A stretch of DNA of 64,000 nucleotides from Aliidongia dinghuensis. Lineage in GTDB: Bacteria > Pseudomonadota > Alphaproteobacteria > ATCC43930 > CGMCC-115725. This document shows, piece after piece, positions 1 to 10,048 of this stretch (the first letter of the stretch is position 1; each line of letters opens with the position of its first letter). Made by a program: the position numbers and the translations under genes. The stretch covers positions 159,101 through 223,100 of the forward strand of contig NZ_BMJQ01000013.1 of NCBI RefSeq assembly GCF_014643535.1, given 5' to 3'. Under the pieces are notes generated by a model, which saw nothing but the letters and a program-made list of their open reading frames with translations, searched no databases and had not been told where the DNA came from.

Positions 1-2011
1 CGCGGTACTGCACGACCGGCTTGCCGTTGGAATATTCAATCTCCTTGCGGTCGATCTCCTCGAGCCGGGCGACGAGCGCCAGAGGCACCGCCTTGGGGCT
101 CGTGTCGCCGGCCTTGAACAGAAGCAGCGACGTCTTGTCGATCTGCCGTCCGCGCGCCACCGCCTGCTCCGTCGTCGCCCGGTTGTCGCTGCCGACCGTG
201 ATCTCGCCGGTGGCGGCGGCAATGCCGTTCGGGTCGAGGATCATGATGACGGCGCCATCGCCCAGGATCGTGTTGCCCGAGAACATCGTGATGTCGCGCA
301 GCAGCGGCGCCACCGGCTTCACGACGATTTCCTCGGTATCGAACACCCGGTCGACGATGATGCCGAACGAGTAAGTGCCGACCTGTGCCACGACGATGAA
401 GCATTCGGCCGACGTGTCGTGGGTCTGCCGGAGCTTCAAGAGCTGGTCGAGGCCGACCAGTGGCAGAAGCCGGTTGCGGAGCCGTAAGACCGGCGCACCG
501 TTCAGGCGCTCGATCTGCGTCTCGGTGCCGGGCGCGGCGCGCACCAGCTCGACCACGCTGATCTGCGGGATGGCGAAGCGCTCGCCCGCGCATTCGACGA
601 TGAGCGCCGAGACGATCGCGAGCGTGAGCGGAATCTTGATGACGAAAGTCGAGCCGCGGCCCGGTTGGCTCTTCAGCTCAATCGTGCCGCCGATCTTCTC
701 GATGTTGGTGCGGACCACGTCCATGCCGACGCCACGGCCCGAGACGCTCGTCACGGCGGCGGCGGTCGAGAAGCCGGCCTTGAAGATGAACTGGTAGATC
801 TGCTGGTCGGACATCTGCGCCAGCTCGGCCTCGGTCGCGAGCCCGTTCTGGATCGCCTTGGCCTTGATCTTGTCGGTGGCGAGACCGCGCCCGTCGTCGG
901 CGATCTCGATGATGATGTGGCCGCCCTCATGGTACGCGTTGAGCGTGACCGTGCCCGTCTCGGGCTTGCCGACGGCGAGCCGGTCGGCCGGGCCTTCGAT
1001 GCCATGGTCCGCCGAGTTGCGCACCATGTGGGTCAGCGGATCCTTGATGAGCTCGAGCACCTGGCGGTCGAGCTCGGTCTCCGCACCCTTCATCTGCAGG
1101 TCGATCTTCTTGCGAAGTTCGATGCCGAGGTCGCGGATGAGGCGCGGCAGCTTGGCCCAGGCATTGCCGATCGGCTGCATGCGCGTCTTCATGACGCCTT
1201 CCTGCAGCTCGGTCGTGACGTGGCTCAAGCGCTGCAGCGCCACGCCGAATTCGGAATCCTTCTGGCCGCGCAGGATCTGCATCAGCTGATTGCGGGTGAG
1301 CACGAGCTCGCTCACCATCGTCATCAGGTTCTCGAGCAGATCGACATTGACACGGATGTTGGAGGCCGCGACCGCCGAGTCCTTGACGTCGGTGTCGGCC
1401 GGCGCGCGGGCGGCGGCAGGCGGCGGCGCCTCATGTTCCGCGACGGCGGTCGGCTTCGGCTTGGCGACGGCAGTGCTCGCGACCGGCACCGGCGGCGCGG
1501 CCTGGACCACTGCGACTGGTGCGGGAGCGACCGGCGCTGGCTCGACCTCCGGCTCGGGTTCCGGCTCCGGAACGGCCGCCGCGACGGGAGCCGGCGGGGC
1601 AGCCGGTGCCGCGGGGGCCGCAGCCTCGGTCAATTGCCCTTCGGCGAAGGCGTTCAGCTGGGCGATCAGGTCCGCATCGTCGCCGTCCGGCTCCGCCTCG
1701 GTCGCCTCGAGCGTCGCCAGCAGCATCTTGATCCGGTCGAGCGAGCTCAGGATCAGGCTGATCGCGACCGGCGTCACCTCGAGCTGGCCGTCGCGGATCT
1801 TGCCGAGCACGTTCTCGGCCGCATGCGCCACGGTCTCGAGCCGCGGCAGCGAGAGGAAGCCGCAGGTGCCCTTGATCGTATGCACGATCCGGAAAATGTT
1901 GCCGAGCAGCGCCGGATCGTTCGGATTCTGTTCGAGACGCACCAACTCCAGGTCAAGCGTCGCCAGCCCTTCGGCGGTCTCGGTCAGGAATTCGCTGAGT
2001 AGATCGTCCAT
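1..2011 (-). CDS. cheA: chemotaxis histidine kinase CheA (3' end outside window)
   Basis: CheA autophosphorylates under chemoreceptor control and passes phosphate to CheY/CheB. About 670 residues are visible. The N-terminal Hpt domain has the phospho-histidine at about residue 44 (VHTIKGT). A long Pro/Ala/Glu-rich linker covers about 125-215, so a classical P2 CheY-docking domain is not evident. Then come the P3 dimerisation helices, the ATPase domain (MVRNSADHGIE N-box, ADDGRG, GRGVGMD) and a CheW-like domain that continues past the left edge. The ATG at 2011 gives the normal CheA start (MDDLLSEF). It lies 166 bp downstream of chpT on the same strand, so the two may be co-transcribed. Whether a receiver domain is fused at the C-terminus cannot be seen. 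Confidence 0.95.
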   Translation of the reverse strand, partial: MDDLLSEFLTETAEGLATLDLELVRLEQNPNDPALLGNIFRIVHTIKGTCGFLSLPRLETVAHAAENVLGKIRDGQLEVTPVAISLILSSLDRIKMLLATLEATEAEPDGDDADLIAQLNAFAEGQLTEAAAPAAPAAPPAPVAAAVPEPEPEPEVEPAPVAPAPVAVVQAAPPVPVASTAVAKPKPTAVAEHEAPPPAAARAPADTDVKDSAVAASNIRVNVDLLENLMTMVSELVLTRNQLMQILRGQKDSEFGVALQRLSHVTTELQEGVMKTRMQPIGNAWAKLPRLIRDLGIELRKKIDLQMKGAETELDRQVLELIKDPLTHMVRNSADHGIEGPADRLAVGKPETGTVTLNAYHEGGHIIIEIADDGRGLATDKIKAKAIQNGLATEAELAQMSDQQIYQFIFKAGFSTAAAVTSVSGRGVGMDVVRTNIEKIGGTIELKSQPGRGSTFVIKIPLTLAIVSALIVECAGERFAIPQISVVELVRAAPGTETQIERLNGAPVLRLRNRLLPLVGLDQLLKLRQTHDTSAECFIVVAQVGTYSFGIIVDRVFDTEEIVVKPVAPLLRDITMFSGNTILGDGAVIMILDPNGIAAATGEITVGSDNRATTEQAVARGRQIDKTSLLLFKAGDTSPKAVPLALVARLEEIDRKEIEYSNGKPVVQYR

Positions 2012-2177
2012 GGCCTGATTTCCGCCGTGAAAAGTACTGAACGGTCGGCCGGAACCCCATGGTTGGGCAAGGTTCCGAAACCTGCCCGACCTTCGGATTT
2101 ATTCCTTAAAATCCCGTTACGGACCGCGCTCGCCGCCCCGACCGGTTCGCCCGAGAAACGAATCAAGAATGCCCGTT

Positions 2178-2804
2178 TCAGTTGCCGGAAGCGAGTGCAA
2201 AGACGATCTCGCCGGACGCCGGCGTTTCGATCGACGGTAGTAGCCCCGCCCGGCGCGCGAGCGACGCGGTGAAGGCCGCCTGGACACTGCGCGTGTCGAT
2301 CGCGTCTGCGGCGGGCGTGCCGACGAGCGCATCGGGCAGATGGGCCGGCAGGCGCGCGCTCTCGCCCGCCGCCACCAGCTCGATCCCACCCGCAGGACGG
2401 GTGCCGAGCCGGAGCGTGCCGCCGCGCGGCAGGGCCTCGGCTGCAACCAGGAACAGGTTGCAGATGAGCTTGCTCGAGACGTCCCGCTCGAACGGCTCCG
2501 GCCAGACGCACGTGATCTTGCTCTCTTCGAACAGGTCGAGCGTCGCCTTGCGCGCCGAATCGCCGGCGATCGGCATCGTCGAGCCATAGGCGATCCGGTA
2601 GAACTGCAGACGCCGCGTCGCCTGGCCGGCGCTCTGCGCGATCAATGCCGCGGCATCGGCCGCGAACTCGGGGTCGTCCGCCAGCAGTTCGACGCCGTTG
2701 TTGATGGCGCCGACCGGGCTCACCAGCTCGTGGCAGAGCCGCGCCGCCAGCAGCTCGGCGATTCTGAGATCGATCTGCCAACCGCTCATGTCGTCCGCGC
2801 CCAT
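2178..2804 (-). CDS. chpT: ChpT-like histidine phosphotransferase
   Basis: A 208-residue protein with the ChpT/DHp signature LCHELVSPVGAINNG; the likely phospho-accepting histidine is about residue 25, followed by a degenerate ATPase-like C-terminal half. In Alphaproteobacteria ChpT carries phosphate from the hybrid kinase CckA to CtrA and CpdR. The ATG at 2804 was chosen because a GAGG lies just upstream; an in-frame ATG at 2789 (MSGWQ) is also possible, and longer forms would start with non-family sequence. It stands directly before cheA, so a chemotaxis-linked phosphotransfer role is conceivable, but that is inference from position only. Confidence 0.85.
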   Translation of the reverse strand: MGADDMSGWQIDLRIAELLAARLCHELVSPVGAINNGVELLADDPEFAADAAALIAQSAGQATRRLQFYRIAYGSTMPIAGDSARKATLDLFEESKITCVWPEPFERDVSSKLICNLFLVAAEALPRGGTLRLGTRPAGGIELVAAGESARLPAHLPDALVGTPAADAIDTRSVQAAFTASLARRAGLLPSIETPASGEIVFALASGN

Positions 2805-2889
2805 GCTGTCCCGATGCCTCTTGCCGCGTTTGCCGTGATGGTCCGATGATCCCAGAGGACCCTGCCGCGACACAAGGTCGGACCAGAGG

Positions 2890-3078
2890 ATGGAAACAAA
2901 TTTCGTACCCGGCACCTGGGTGCGCCTGCCGGCGGAGCCGGACTGGGGCGTGGGCCAGGTCCAATCAGCGATCGACGGGCGGATCACCATCAACTTCGAG
3001 CATGCCGGCAAGCGCGTCCTGATCGCAGAGGCGGTCGAGCTCGACGAGGTCGATCCGGATACGTTCGACCGCCGCTAG
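2890..3078 (+). CDS. DUF3553 family small protein
   Basis: A 62-residue protein with the compact DUF3553 pattern: a PGTWVRLP start, an EPDWGVGQVQS strand and NFEHAGKRVL. The family is a small beta-rich domain common in Alphaproteobacteria, found alone or at the C-terminus of UvrD-type helicases; the fold resembles nucleic-acid-binding barrels, but its function is not established. It is divergent from chpT and its last bases overlap the 3' end of mobA on the opposite strand. Confidence 0.8.
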   Translation: METNFVPGTWVRLPAEPDWGVGQVQSAIDGRITINFEHAGKRVLIAEAVELDEVDPDTFDRR

Positions 3079-3683
3079 AGGCCGAGCAGGCTTTCGGCCG
3101 TCCTGAGGTCCTCGGGCGTATTCACGTTGAAGAACGGATCGACCGCCCCGATTGGAAACTCGACCGGCACGGCGTCGAGCGACCGTGCCCAGTCGTCGAC
3201 CCGCCGCATCCCGGCGTCTGCGACGCCGTGGCGCAACGCGTCGCGCGCCGCGACCGGCCAGAGTCCCACGATCGGATGGCGGCGGCCAGCGGAGGTGGCA
3301 AAGGCCGCCGCAGCACCGTCCGCGACGGACCGGCCGAGCTGCTCGACGAGATCCGCCGGCAGGAACGGCGTGTCGCCTGGAACGGTCAGCACATGGCCAG
3401 CTCCAGCCGCAGCGGCCCAGTCGAGCGCCGCCAGGATGCCGGCAAGCGGCCCCGGCCAGCCGGGCAGCGGGTCCGGCAGCACAGGCAGGCCGAAGTCGCT
3501 GAACCGCGCCGGATCGCCGTTGGCATTGAGCGCCAGGCCCGACACCTGCGGGCGCAGCCGGGCAAGCACGTGGTCCAGCACCGGCCGGCCGCCGAGCAAC
3601 AGGAGCGGCTTATCGCTACCGCCCATGCGCCGCGCCAGGCCCCCCGCCAGAACCACGGCTAAAGGCCGCTCCTCGTCCCGCAT
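3075..3683 (-). CDS. mobA: molybdenum cofactor guanylyltransferase MobA
   Basis: Transfers GMP from GTP to Mo-molybdopterin to make the MGD cofactor, in the cytoplasm. The 202 residues start with the nucleotidyltransferase signature VVLAGGLARRMGGSDKPLL. Further conserved points are LPDPLPGWPGPLAG, the metal-binding PGDTPF and a C-terminal NVNTPEDL. The length is normal for MobA. It is divergent from moaA with only about 45 bp between the starts, so the two molybdenum cofactor genes probably share a promoter region. Confidence 0.95.
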   Translation of the reverse strand: MRDEERPLAVVLAGGLARRMGGSDKPLLLLGGRPVLDHVLARLRPQVSGLALNANGDPARFSDFGLPVLPDPLPGWPGPLAGILAALDWAAAAGAGHVLTVPGDTPFLPADLVEQLGRSVADGAAAAFATSAGRRHPIVGLWPVAARDALRHGVADAGMRRVDDWARSLDAVPVEFPIGAVDPFFNVNTPEDLRTAESLLGL

Positions 3684-3728
3684 GCCGCCCCCTTGTTCGA
3701 CGCCCGTTCCACCGACATATTACGACAC

Positions 3729-4721
3729 ATGATTGATCCTTTTGGACGAACCGTCAGCTACCTCCGCGTCTCGGTCACGGATCGCTGCGATTTCCGCTGT
3801 GTCTATTGCATGGCCGAGGACATGCATTTCCTGCCCAAGGCGGACGTGCTGTCGCTCGAAGAGCTCGACCGGCTGTGCAACGCCTTCATCCGCCTGGGCG
3901 TGCGCAAGCTGCGCCTGACCGGCGGCGAGCCGCTGGTCCGGCGCAACATCATGTGGCTGATCGAAAGCCTGGGACGGCGGATCGCCGACGGCGCGCTCGA
4001 CGAGCTGACGCTCACCACCAACGGCAGCCAGCTCGCGAAATACGCAGGCGCGCTCAAGGCGGCCGGCGTCCGGCGGGTCAACGTCTCGCTCGATACGCTG
4101 GACGAGCGGAAGTTCACCGCCATCACCCGCTGGGGCCGGATCGGCCAGGTCATGGACGGCATCGCGGCGGCGAAAGAGGCCGGGCTCAAGGTCAAGATCA
4201 ACACGGTGGCCTTGCAGGGCGTCAACGAGGACGAGTTCGACGATCTCATCGCCTGGTGCGGCGCCGAGGGCCATGACCTGACATTCATCGAGGTCATGCC
4301 GATGGGCGAGATCGGCGACGAGGCGCGGCTCGACCAGTATCTGCCCCTGTCCCATGTCCGGGCGCGCCTCGACGAGCGTTGGACGCTGACCGAGAGCGAC
4401 TACCGGACCGGCGGCCCCGCCCGCTACGTCACGGTCGGCGAGACCGGCGGGCGCCTCGGCTTCATCACGCCGCTCACCCATAATTTCTGTGAGAGCTGCA
4501 ACCGCGTGCGCGTGACATGCACGGGCACGCTCTACATGTGCTTGGGGCAAGAGGACGCGGCCGACTTGCGCGCACCGCTCCGCACCGGGGAGAGCGACGG
4601 GCCGCTCGAAGACGCGATCCTGGCCGCGATCCGGCGCAAGCCCAAGGGTCACGATTTCGTCATCGATCGCCAGCATCATGGTCCGGCCGTGCCGCGCCAC
4701 ATGAGTGTCACCGGCGGCTGA
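3729..4721 (+). CDS. moaA: GTP 3',8-cyclase MoaA
   Basis: A radical SAM enzyme that starts molybdopterin synthesis by rearranging GTP. The SAM cluster motif is C20-x3-C24-x2-C27 (CDFRCVYC). The second 4Fe-4S cluster ligands are C254, C257 and C271, and the chain ends with the GG tail that MoaA needs for activity. The ATG at 3729 gives 330 residues and the family start MIDPFGRTVSYLRVSVTDRC; a TTG at 3693 would add 12 residues of non-family sequence. No strong Shine-Dalgarno is visible. Divergent from mobA. Confidence 0.95.
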   Translation: MIDPFGRTVSYLRVSVTDRCDFRCVYCMAEDMHFLPKADVLSLEELDRLCNAFIRLGVRKLRLTGGEPLVRRNIMWLIESLGRRIADGALDELTLTTNGSQLAKYAGALKAAGVRRVNVSLDTLDERKFTAITRWGRIGQVMDGIAAAKEAGLKVKINTVALQGVNEDEFDDLIAWCGAEGHDLTFIEVMPMGEIGDEARLDQYLPLSHVRARLDERWTLTESDYRTGGPARYVTVGETGGRLGFITPLTHNFCESCNRVRVTCTGTLYMCLGQEDAADLRAPLRTGESDGPLEDAILAAIRRKPKGHDFVIDRQHHGPAVPRHMSVTGG

Positions 4722-4785
4722 CCGCCTTGTCTCTCCGCCGCCTTGTTTCCCCGGCCTCAGAAGGCGATCCGATGACTGCTCGTTC

Positions 4786-5577
4786 ATGTCGGTAACCGAG
4801 AGCGGCGGCGCGCCCGCGCCCAAGATCGCCATCGTCGCTTCGGAGGCCGAGGCGGCCCAGGCGGCGCTCGCCGATCTCCAGCGTCGCTACCCGACCGTGC
4901 CGCTCGACGAGGCCGACGTGATCGTGGCGCTGGGCGGCGACGGTTTCATGCTGGAAACGCTGCACCGCCATCTCGAGCGGCACCTGCCGATCTTCGGCAT
5001 GCATCGCGGCTCGGTCGGCTTTCTCATGAACAGCTATTCGCCCGACCATCTGTTCGAGCGCCTGGCGAAGGCGGATACGGAGCGGCTGCACCCGCTCGCC
5101 ATGCAGGCGACGACCACCGACGGCAAGTGCCACCAGGCGCTCGCCATCAACGAGGTGGCACTGCTGCGCCAGACCCGCCAGATGGCGAAGATCCGCATCT
5201 CGGTCGACGGGGTCAGGCGCATGGACGAGCTCATGTGCGACGGCGTCATGGTCGCAACCCCGGCCGGCAGCACCGCCTACAACCTGTCGGCCCATGGGCC
5301 GATCATCCCGTTCGGCTCGGGCGTGCTGGCACTCACGCCGATCAGCGCCTTCCGCCCGCGGCGCTGGCGCGGCGCCATCTTGCCGCACCATGTCACCGTC
5401 ACGTTCGAGATGCTGGAGCCGCAGAAGCGGCCGATCAGCGCCGGCGCCGATTTCATCGAGGTGCGCAACGTCATGCGGGTCGAGGTCCGCGAGACCCGGG
5501 AGGTCAGCCTCAGCCTACTGTTCGACCACGAGCACAATCTGTCGGAGCGCGTGCTGAAGGAGCAGTTCGAGAGCTGA
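4786..5577 (+). CDS. nadK: NAD kinase
   Basis: Phosphorylates NAD to NADP. The 263 residues carry the GGDG motif at 50-53 (VALGGDGFML), the HRGSVGFLMN strand and the conserved TPAGSTAYNLSAHGPI block that binds NAD. The length matches the short alphaproteobacterial NadK form. The ATG at 4786 (MSVTESGG) lies about 65 bp after moaA; in-frame upstream extensions read through intergenic-looking sequence and were not used. Confidence 0.95.
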   Translation: MSVTESGGAPAPKIAIVASEAEAAQAALADLQRRYPTVPLDEADVIVALGGDGFMLETLHRHLERHLPIFGMHRGSVGFLMNSYSPDHLFERLAKADTERLHPLAMQATTTDGKCHQALAINEVALLRQTRQMAKIRISVDGVRRMDELMCDGVMVATPAGSTAYNLSAHGPIIPFGSGVLALTPISAFRPRRWRGAILPHHVTVTFEMLEPQKRPISAGADFIEVRNVMRVEVRETREVSLSLLFDHEHNLSERVLKEQFES

Positions 5578-5639
5578 CGCCGGGCCGCAATCGGGCGCAT
5601 AGTTCGAGGGCCTCCCCGAAACAACGCCCGAGCTCCACG

Positions 5640-6797
5640 ATGGCTGGCCTCAGTAGCATTGAAATCACCAAGACACTCGTCGGTTTCGACACGACGAGCC
5701 GGGATTCCAACCTGGCGCTCATCGACTGGGTCGAAGCCTATCTCGCCGACCTGGGCGTCCGGTCCAGCCGGTCGTGGGACGCCGAGCGGCGCAAGGCTAA
5801 CCTGTTCGCGACCATCGGCCCCGAGGACAAGCCCGGCGTCGTGCTCTCGGGCCATACCGACGTGGTGCCGGTCGACGGCCAGGACTGGACGAGCGACCCG
5901 TTCGAGCTCGTCGAGAAGGACGGCAAGCTCGTCGGGCGCGGCGCCTCCGACATGAAGAGCTTCCTGGGCGTCGTGCTGGCCAAGACGCCGGATTTCATCC
6001 GCCGCCAGCCGAAGACGCCGATCCATCTGGCCTTCACCTATGACGAGGAGGTGGGCTGCCTCGGCATCCACACCCTCTTGGCCGATCTCGCGAAGCGCCC
6101 GGTCAAGCCCCGGGCCTGCATCGTCGGCGAACCCACGCTCATGAAGCCGGTCATCGGCCACAAGGGCAAGCGCTCGGTGCGCTGCCACGTCCACGGGCTC
6201 GAGAGCCATTCGGCGCTCGCCCACCAGGGCGTGAACGCGATCGAGGCGGCGGCCGAGCTCGTGGCTTATCTCAAGGGCATGGCCCGTCGCTTCCGCGACC
6301 AGGGGCCGTTCGATCCGGACTATTCGCCCCCCTACACGACCGTGCACACCGGCAAGATCCAGGGCGGCACCGCGCTCAACATCGTGCCCAAGGACTGCGT
6401 GTTCGACTTCGAGTTCCGCTATCTGCCGAGCGAGGATCCGGCGGCACTGTTCGACGAGGTCCGGCGCTTCGCGGTCGAGCAGCTGCTGCCCGAGATGCGC
6501 GCGGTCTCGGCCGCGGCCGGCTTCGATTTCGAGGAACTGTCCGGCATGGCCGGGCTCGAGATGAAGAGCGACGACGAGGTGACGCGCCTCGTCATGCAGC
6601 TCTCGGGCGCCAACGGCACCGGCAAGGTCAGCTTCGGCACCGAGGGTGGCGCCTACCAGGAATTCGGCATCCCGACCATCGTCTGCGGCCCCGGCTCGAT
6701 CGAGCAGGCGCACAAGCCCGACGAATGGATCGCGATCGAGCAGCTGACCGCGGCCGAACACTTCATGGACCGGCTGCTGGATCGCGCCTCACTCTGA
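5640..6797 (+). CDS. argE: acetylornithine deacetylase ArgE
   Basis: An M20-family zinc hydrolase (385 aa) that removes acetyl from N-acetylornithine in arginine synthesis. Metal-site residues are visible: H72 and D74 in SGHTDVVP, D104 in GRGASDMKSF, E136-E137 in TYDEEVG and E164 in VGEPT, with a late histidine in EQAHKPDEW. The dimerisation domain contains KGKRSVRCHVHG and the LNIVP loop. This pattern is closer to ArgE than to DapE. The start is the ATG 62 bp after nadK. Confidence 0.88.
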   Translation: MAGLSSIEITKTLVGFDTTSRDSNLALIDWVEAYLADLGVRSSRSWDAERRKANLFATIGPEDKPGVVLSGHTDVVPVDGQDWTSDPFELVEKDGKLVGRGASDMKSFLGVVLAKTPDFIRRQPKTPIHLAFTYDEEVGCLGIHTLLADLAKRPVKPRACIVGEPTLMKPVIGHKGKRSVRCHVHGLESHSALAHQGVNAIEAAAELVAYLKGMARRFRDQGPFDPDYSPPYTTVHTGKIQGGTALNIVPKDCVFDFEFRYLPSEDPAALFDEVRRFAVEQLLPEMRAVSAAAGFDFEELSGMAGLEMKSDDEVTRLVMQLSGANGTGKVSFGTEGGAYQEFGIPTIVCGPGSIEQAHKPDEWIAIEQLTAAEHFMDRLLDRASL

Positions 6798-6833
6798 AGT
6801 TTCGGGGACGCGCCGCCACTCCCGTTCGCTGCG

Positions 6834-8156
6834 CTATTCCGCCGCGGCGCGCGTCGCGTCCGCCAGAACTTCGGAGATGGCCTGATCGAGGATGGCGATC
6901 CCGCGATCGATCTCATCACGGCTGACCGTCAACGGCGGGGCAATGCGCCAGACAGCCGCCATCGCGCCGACCGAGACGATGTTCATGGAGAGGCCGAGCT
7001 CCATGCAGCGGTTGGTGATGGCGCGCCCGGTCGCAGCATCTGGCGCGCGGGTTTCCCGGTCCTTGACGAGTTCCACGCCCTGGAGCAGGCCGAAGCCGCG
7101 GATGTCGCCGACGATCTCGTGCTTGTCCTGGAGATGCCGCAGGCCAGCGGCGAGGTATTCGCCCATCTCAAGGGCACGGGCGTTCAGATCCTCCTCCGCC
7201 AGCACGTCGAGCACGGCAAGCGCCACCTGGGCCGGCAGCGGGTCGGAGACGTGGGACGTGACATGGACGAAGCCCTTCGCGTGGCAGTCCGCCTCCATCG
7301 CCTCTGAGATGACGGTGGCCGAAAGCGGCAGCCCGCCGCCCAGCGTCTTCGACAGCGTGAGAATGTCCGGCTCGACGCCGAAATGCTGGAAGGCGAAATC
7401 GCGGCCGAGGCGGCCAAAGGCGGTCTGCGCCTCGTCGAAGATGAGCAGCATGCCGCGCTTCTCGCAGTGCTCCTTCACCTTCTGCCAGTAGCCGTCGGGC
7501 GGCACGATCACGCCGCCCGAGCTTTCGATCGGCTCCGCAATGACCGCAGCGAGCTCGCCGGTCGACTGCGCGTCCACCATGTCGAAGCCCACCTCGAGGC
7601 ACGTGCCGTCGCAGGCATTCCGGCAATGCCGGACCGGGCAGTGATAGGCATTGGGCGCCGGCAGGGCCAGGGAGCCCGGCATCATCGGGCCATAGCCCTT
7701 GCGCCCGGCAACGTAATTGACCGACTGCGCACCCGAGGTCATGCCGTGCCAGGAGCCGGTATAGCCCACCACCTCGAATTTGCCGGTAGAGAGCTTCGCC
7801 GCTTTGATCGCCGCCTCATTGGCCTCGCCGCCGGTGCTGAGGAAGAGCGATTTCGAGAGATTGGGCGGCAGCATCTGGGCCAGCCGCTGGGACAGCGCGA
7901 CCACGGGCGGGCTCAGCATGCCGCTGAAGAGATGCAGCGCGCCGTCGCATGCCTGGCGGATCGCCTCGACGATCCGCGGATGGCTGTGGCCAAGGGTGGC
8001 GCACATCTGGCCGGACGTGAAATCGAGGATCTCCTTGCCGTCCTGGTTCCAGATCAGGGTCCCGCGCGCCTTGGTGATGAGATGCGGCACGAAAGGCATG
8101 CCGTAGCGGATCAGATGCTCGTCCCAGGGCTCGTTGGTGAGATGCGGCGTCGGCAT
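6834..8156 (-). CDS. class III aminotransferase, 2,2-dialkylglycine decarboxylase-like
   Basis: A PLP enzyme of 440 aa. It aligns closely with dialkylglycine decarboxylase: Q50 in DFTSGQMCATLGH, W136-H137 in SWHGMT, the SSGG substrate loop, D241 and Q244 in FDEAQTAFGR, and PLP lysine K270 in LTLSKTLGGG. These are the residues that set decarboxylation-transamination chemistry in that family. A Cys-rich loop (C173, C178, C182, C186) is present. The start at 8156 has GAGGAG in front; longer versions would enter the divergent promoter. The adjacent divergent Lrp-type gene is its likely regulator. Plain transamination of another amino acid remains possible. Confidence 0.8.
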   Translation of the reverse strand: MPTPHLTNEPWDEHLIRYGMPFVPHLITKARGTLIWNQDGKEILDFTSGQMCATLGHSHPRIVEAIRQACDGALHLFSGMLSPPVVALSQRLAQMLPPNLSKSLFLSTGGEANEAAIKAAKLSTGKFEVVGYTGSWHGMTSGAQSVNYVAGRKGYGPMMPGSLALPAPNAYHCPVRHCRNACDGTCLEVGFDMVDAQSTGELAAVIAEPIESSGGVIVPPDGYWQKVKEHCEKRGMLLIFDEAQTAFGRLGRDFAFQHFGVEPDILTLSKTLGGGLPLSATVISEAMEADCHAKGFVHVTSHVSDPLPAQVALAVLDVLAEEDLNARALEMGEYLAAGLRHLQDKHEIVGDIRGFGLLQGVELVKDRETRAPDAATGRAITNRCMELGLSMNIVSVGAMAAVWRIAPPLTVSRDEIDRGIAILDQAISEVLADATRAAAE

Positions 8157-8288
8157 TGGCGGCTCCTCGTTGCGGGCTGGTAAAACCCTACCACGAGCCG
8201 GCCGATTCATGATTTCTTTGAGATGGGGAGATTTTTGTTTCCTGGCACTGAAACTCACAAGATAAAGAAATTCTAACGGCCAAATTCG
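8157..8288. promoter_or_regulatory. AT-rich divergent promoter region (PLP enzyme / Lrp)
   Basis: 132 bp between two divergent starts, with long T- and A-rich stretches (around 8210-8275) in an otherwise GC-rich neighbourhood. It probably holds both promoters and Lrp-type sites; no single consensus box stands out. Confidence 0.5.
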
Positions 8289-8798
8289 ATGAAAAACTTT
8301 CAAAATGGAAATTCGCCTAAAGCCGCTCATGCGGCGCTCGACGCCATCGACCGGCGGATTCTCCGGACGCTGCAGCGGGACAGCACGATCTCGAACCAGA
8401 CATTGGCGGATGAGGTCGGCCTGTCGCCGCCCGCCTGCCTCAAGCGGGTGCGGCGGCTCAGGGCCGAGGGCGTGATCGAGCGAACCGCCGCCATGCTAGC
8501 GCCGGCGGCGCTGGGTCATCCGCTGCTGACGGTGGTGCGGATCAAGCTGGATCGTCCGGCAGAGGCGGAGATGCGCGCGTTCGAGGCGCGGATGCGCGAC
8601 CTGCCGCGCGTCGCGCAATGCCTGACCGTGGCGGGCGACATCGACTATGTCGTGCTGGTCCGCAGCAAGGACGTGGCACACTACCAGGATTTTGCGCGCA
8701 ACATCCTCGCCAGCGCGCCGGGCATCCGCGCCTACACCAGCGAGATCGTGCTGGAAGTTGCAAAATGGACCACCGAGATCCCGGTCGAGGACGGCTGA
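8289..8798 (+). CDS. Lrp/AsnC family transcriptional regulator
   Basis: 169 aa. An N-terminal winged helix-turn-helix (about residues 17-65: LDAIDRRILRTLQRDSTISN, then LADEVGLSPPACLKRVRRL) is followed by a RAM ligand-binding domain with GDIDYVVLV. Lrp-family proteins usually sense amino acids. It is divergent from the decarboxylase-like PLP enzyme with 132 bp between the starts; that spacer is markedly AT-richer than its surroundings and is the likely operator. Specific amino-acid-responsive control of the neighbour is inference. Confidence 0.92.
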   Translation: MKNFQNGNSPKAAHAALDAIDRRILRTLQRDSTISNQTLADEVGLSPPACLKRVRRLRAEGVIERTAAMLAPAALGHPLLTVVRIKLDRPAEAEMRAFEARMRDLPRVAQCLTVAGDIDYVVLVRSKDVAHYQDFARNILASAPGIRAYTSEIVLEVAKWTTEIPVEDG

Positions 8799-8816
8799 GG
8801 TTGCCGGTGCTCTCTA

Positions 8817-8849
8817 GCCCCACTCCGCCCCATTGGGGCGGAGTGGGGC
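8817..8849. terminator. perfect 15-bp hairpin between convergent genes
   Basis: Arms 8817-8831 and 8835-8849 are exact reverse complements with a 3-nt loop. It lies between the 3' ends of the Lrp gene (+) and asd (-), so it can serve both. There is no T-tract on either side, so it is either a bidirectional hairpin terminator or a small palindromic repeat. Confidence 0.7.
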
Positions 8850-8854
8850 ATTGC

Positions 8855-9859
<1,005 letters not shown>

Positions 9860-10048
9860 AGCAGAATGGATCCTTCGGTCACGGGTTTCCGGTCGAAACT
9901 TACCGGCAGCCCGGCATTTTCAGCCTGTCCGTTACCTTGTCAATTTCGCACTGCAACGAGAGGCCGCACGCTTCTTGCTCGCGCTCGGCCGCCAGTCTGC
10001 CTAAACTTGCGGCCGCAAACGCCTGTTATCGCTGGAAGGAGCGGCGTC

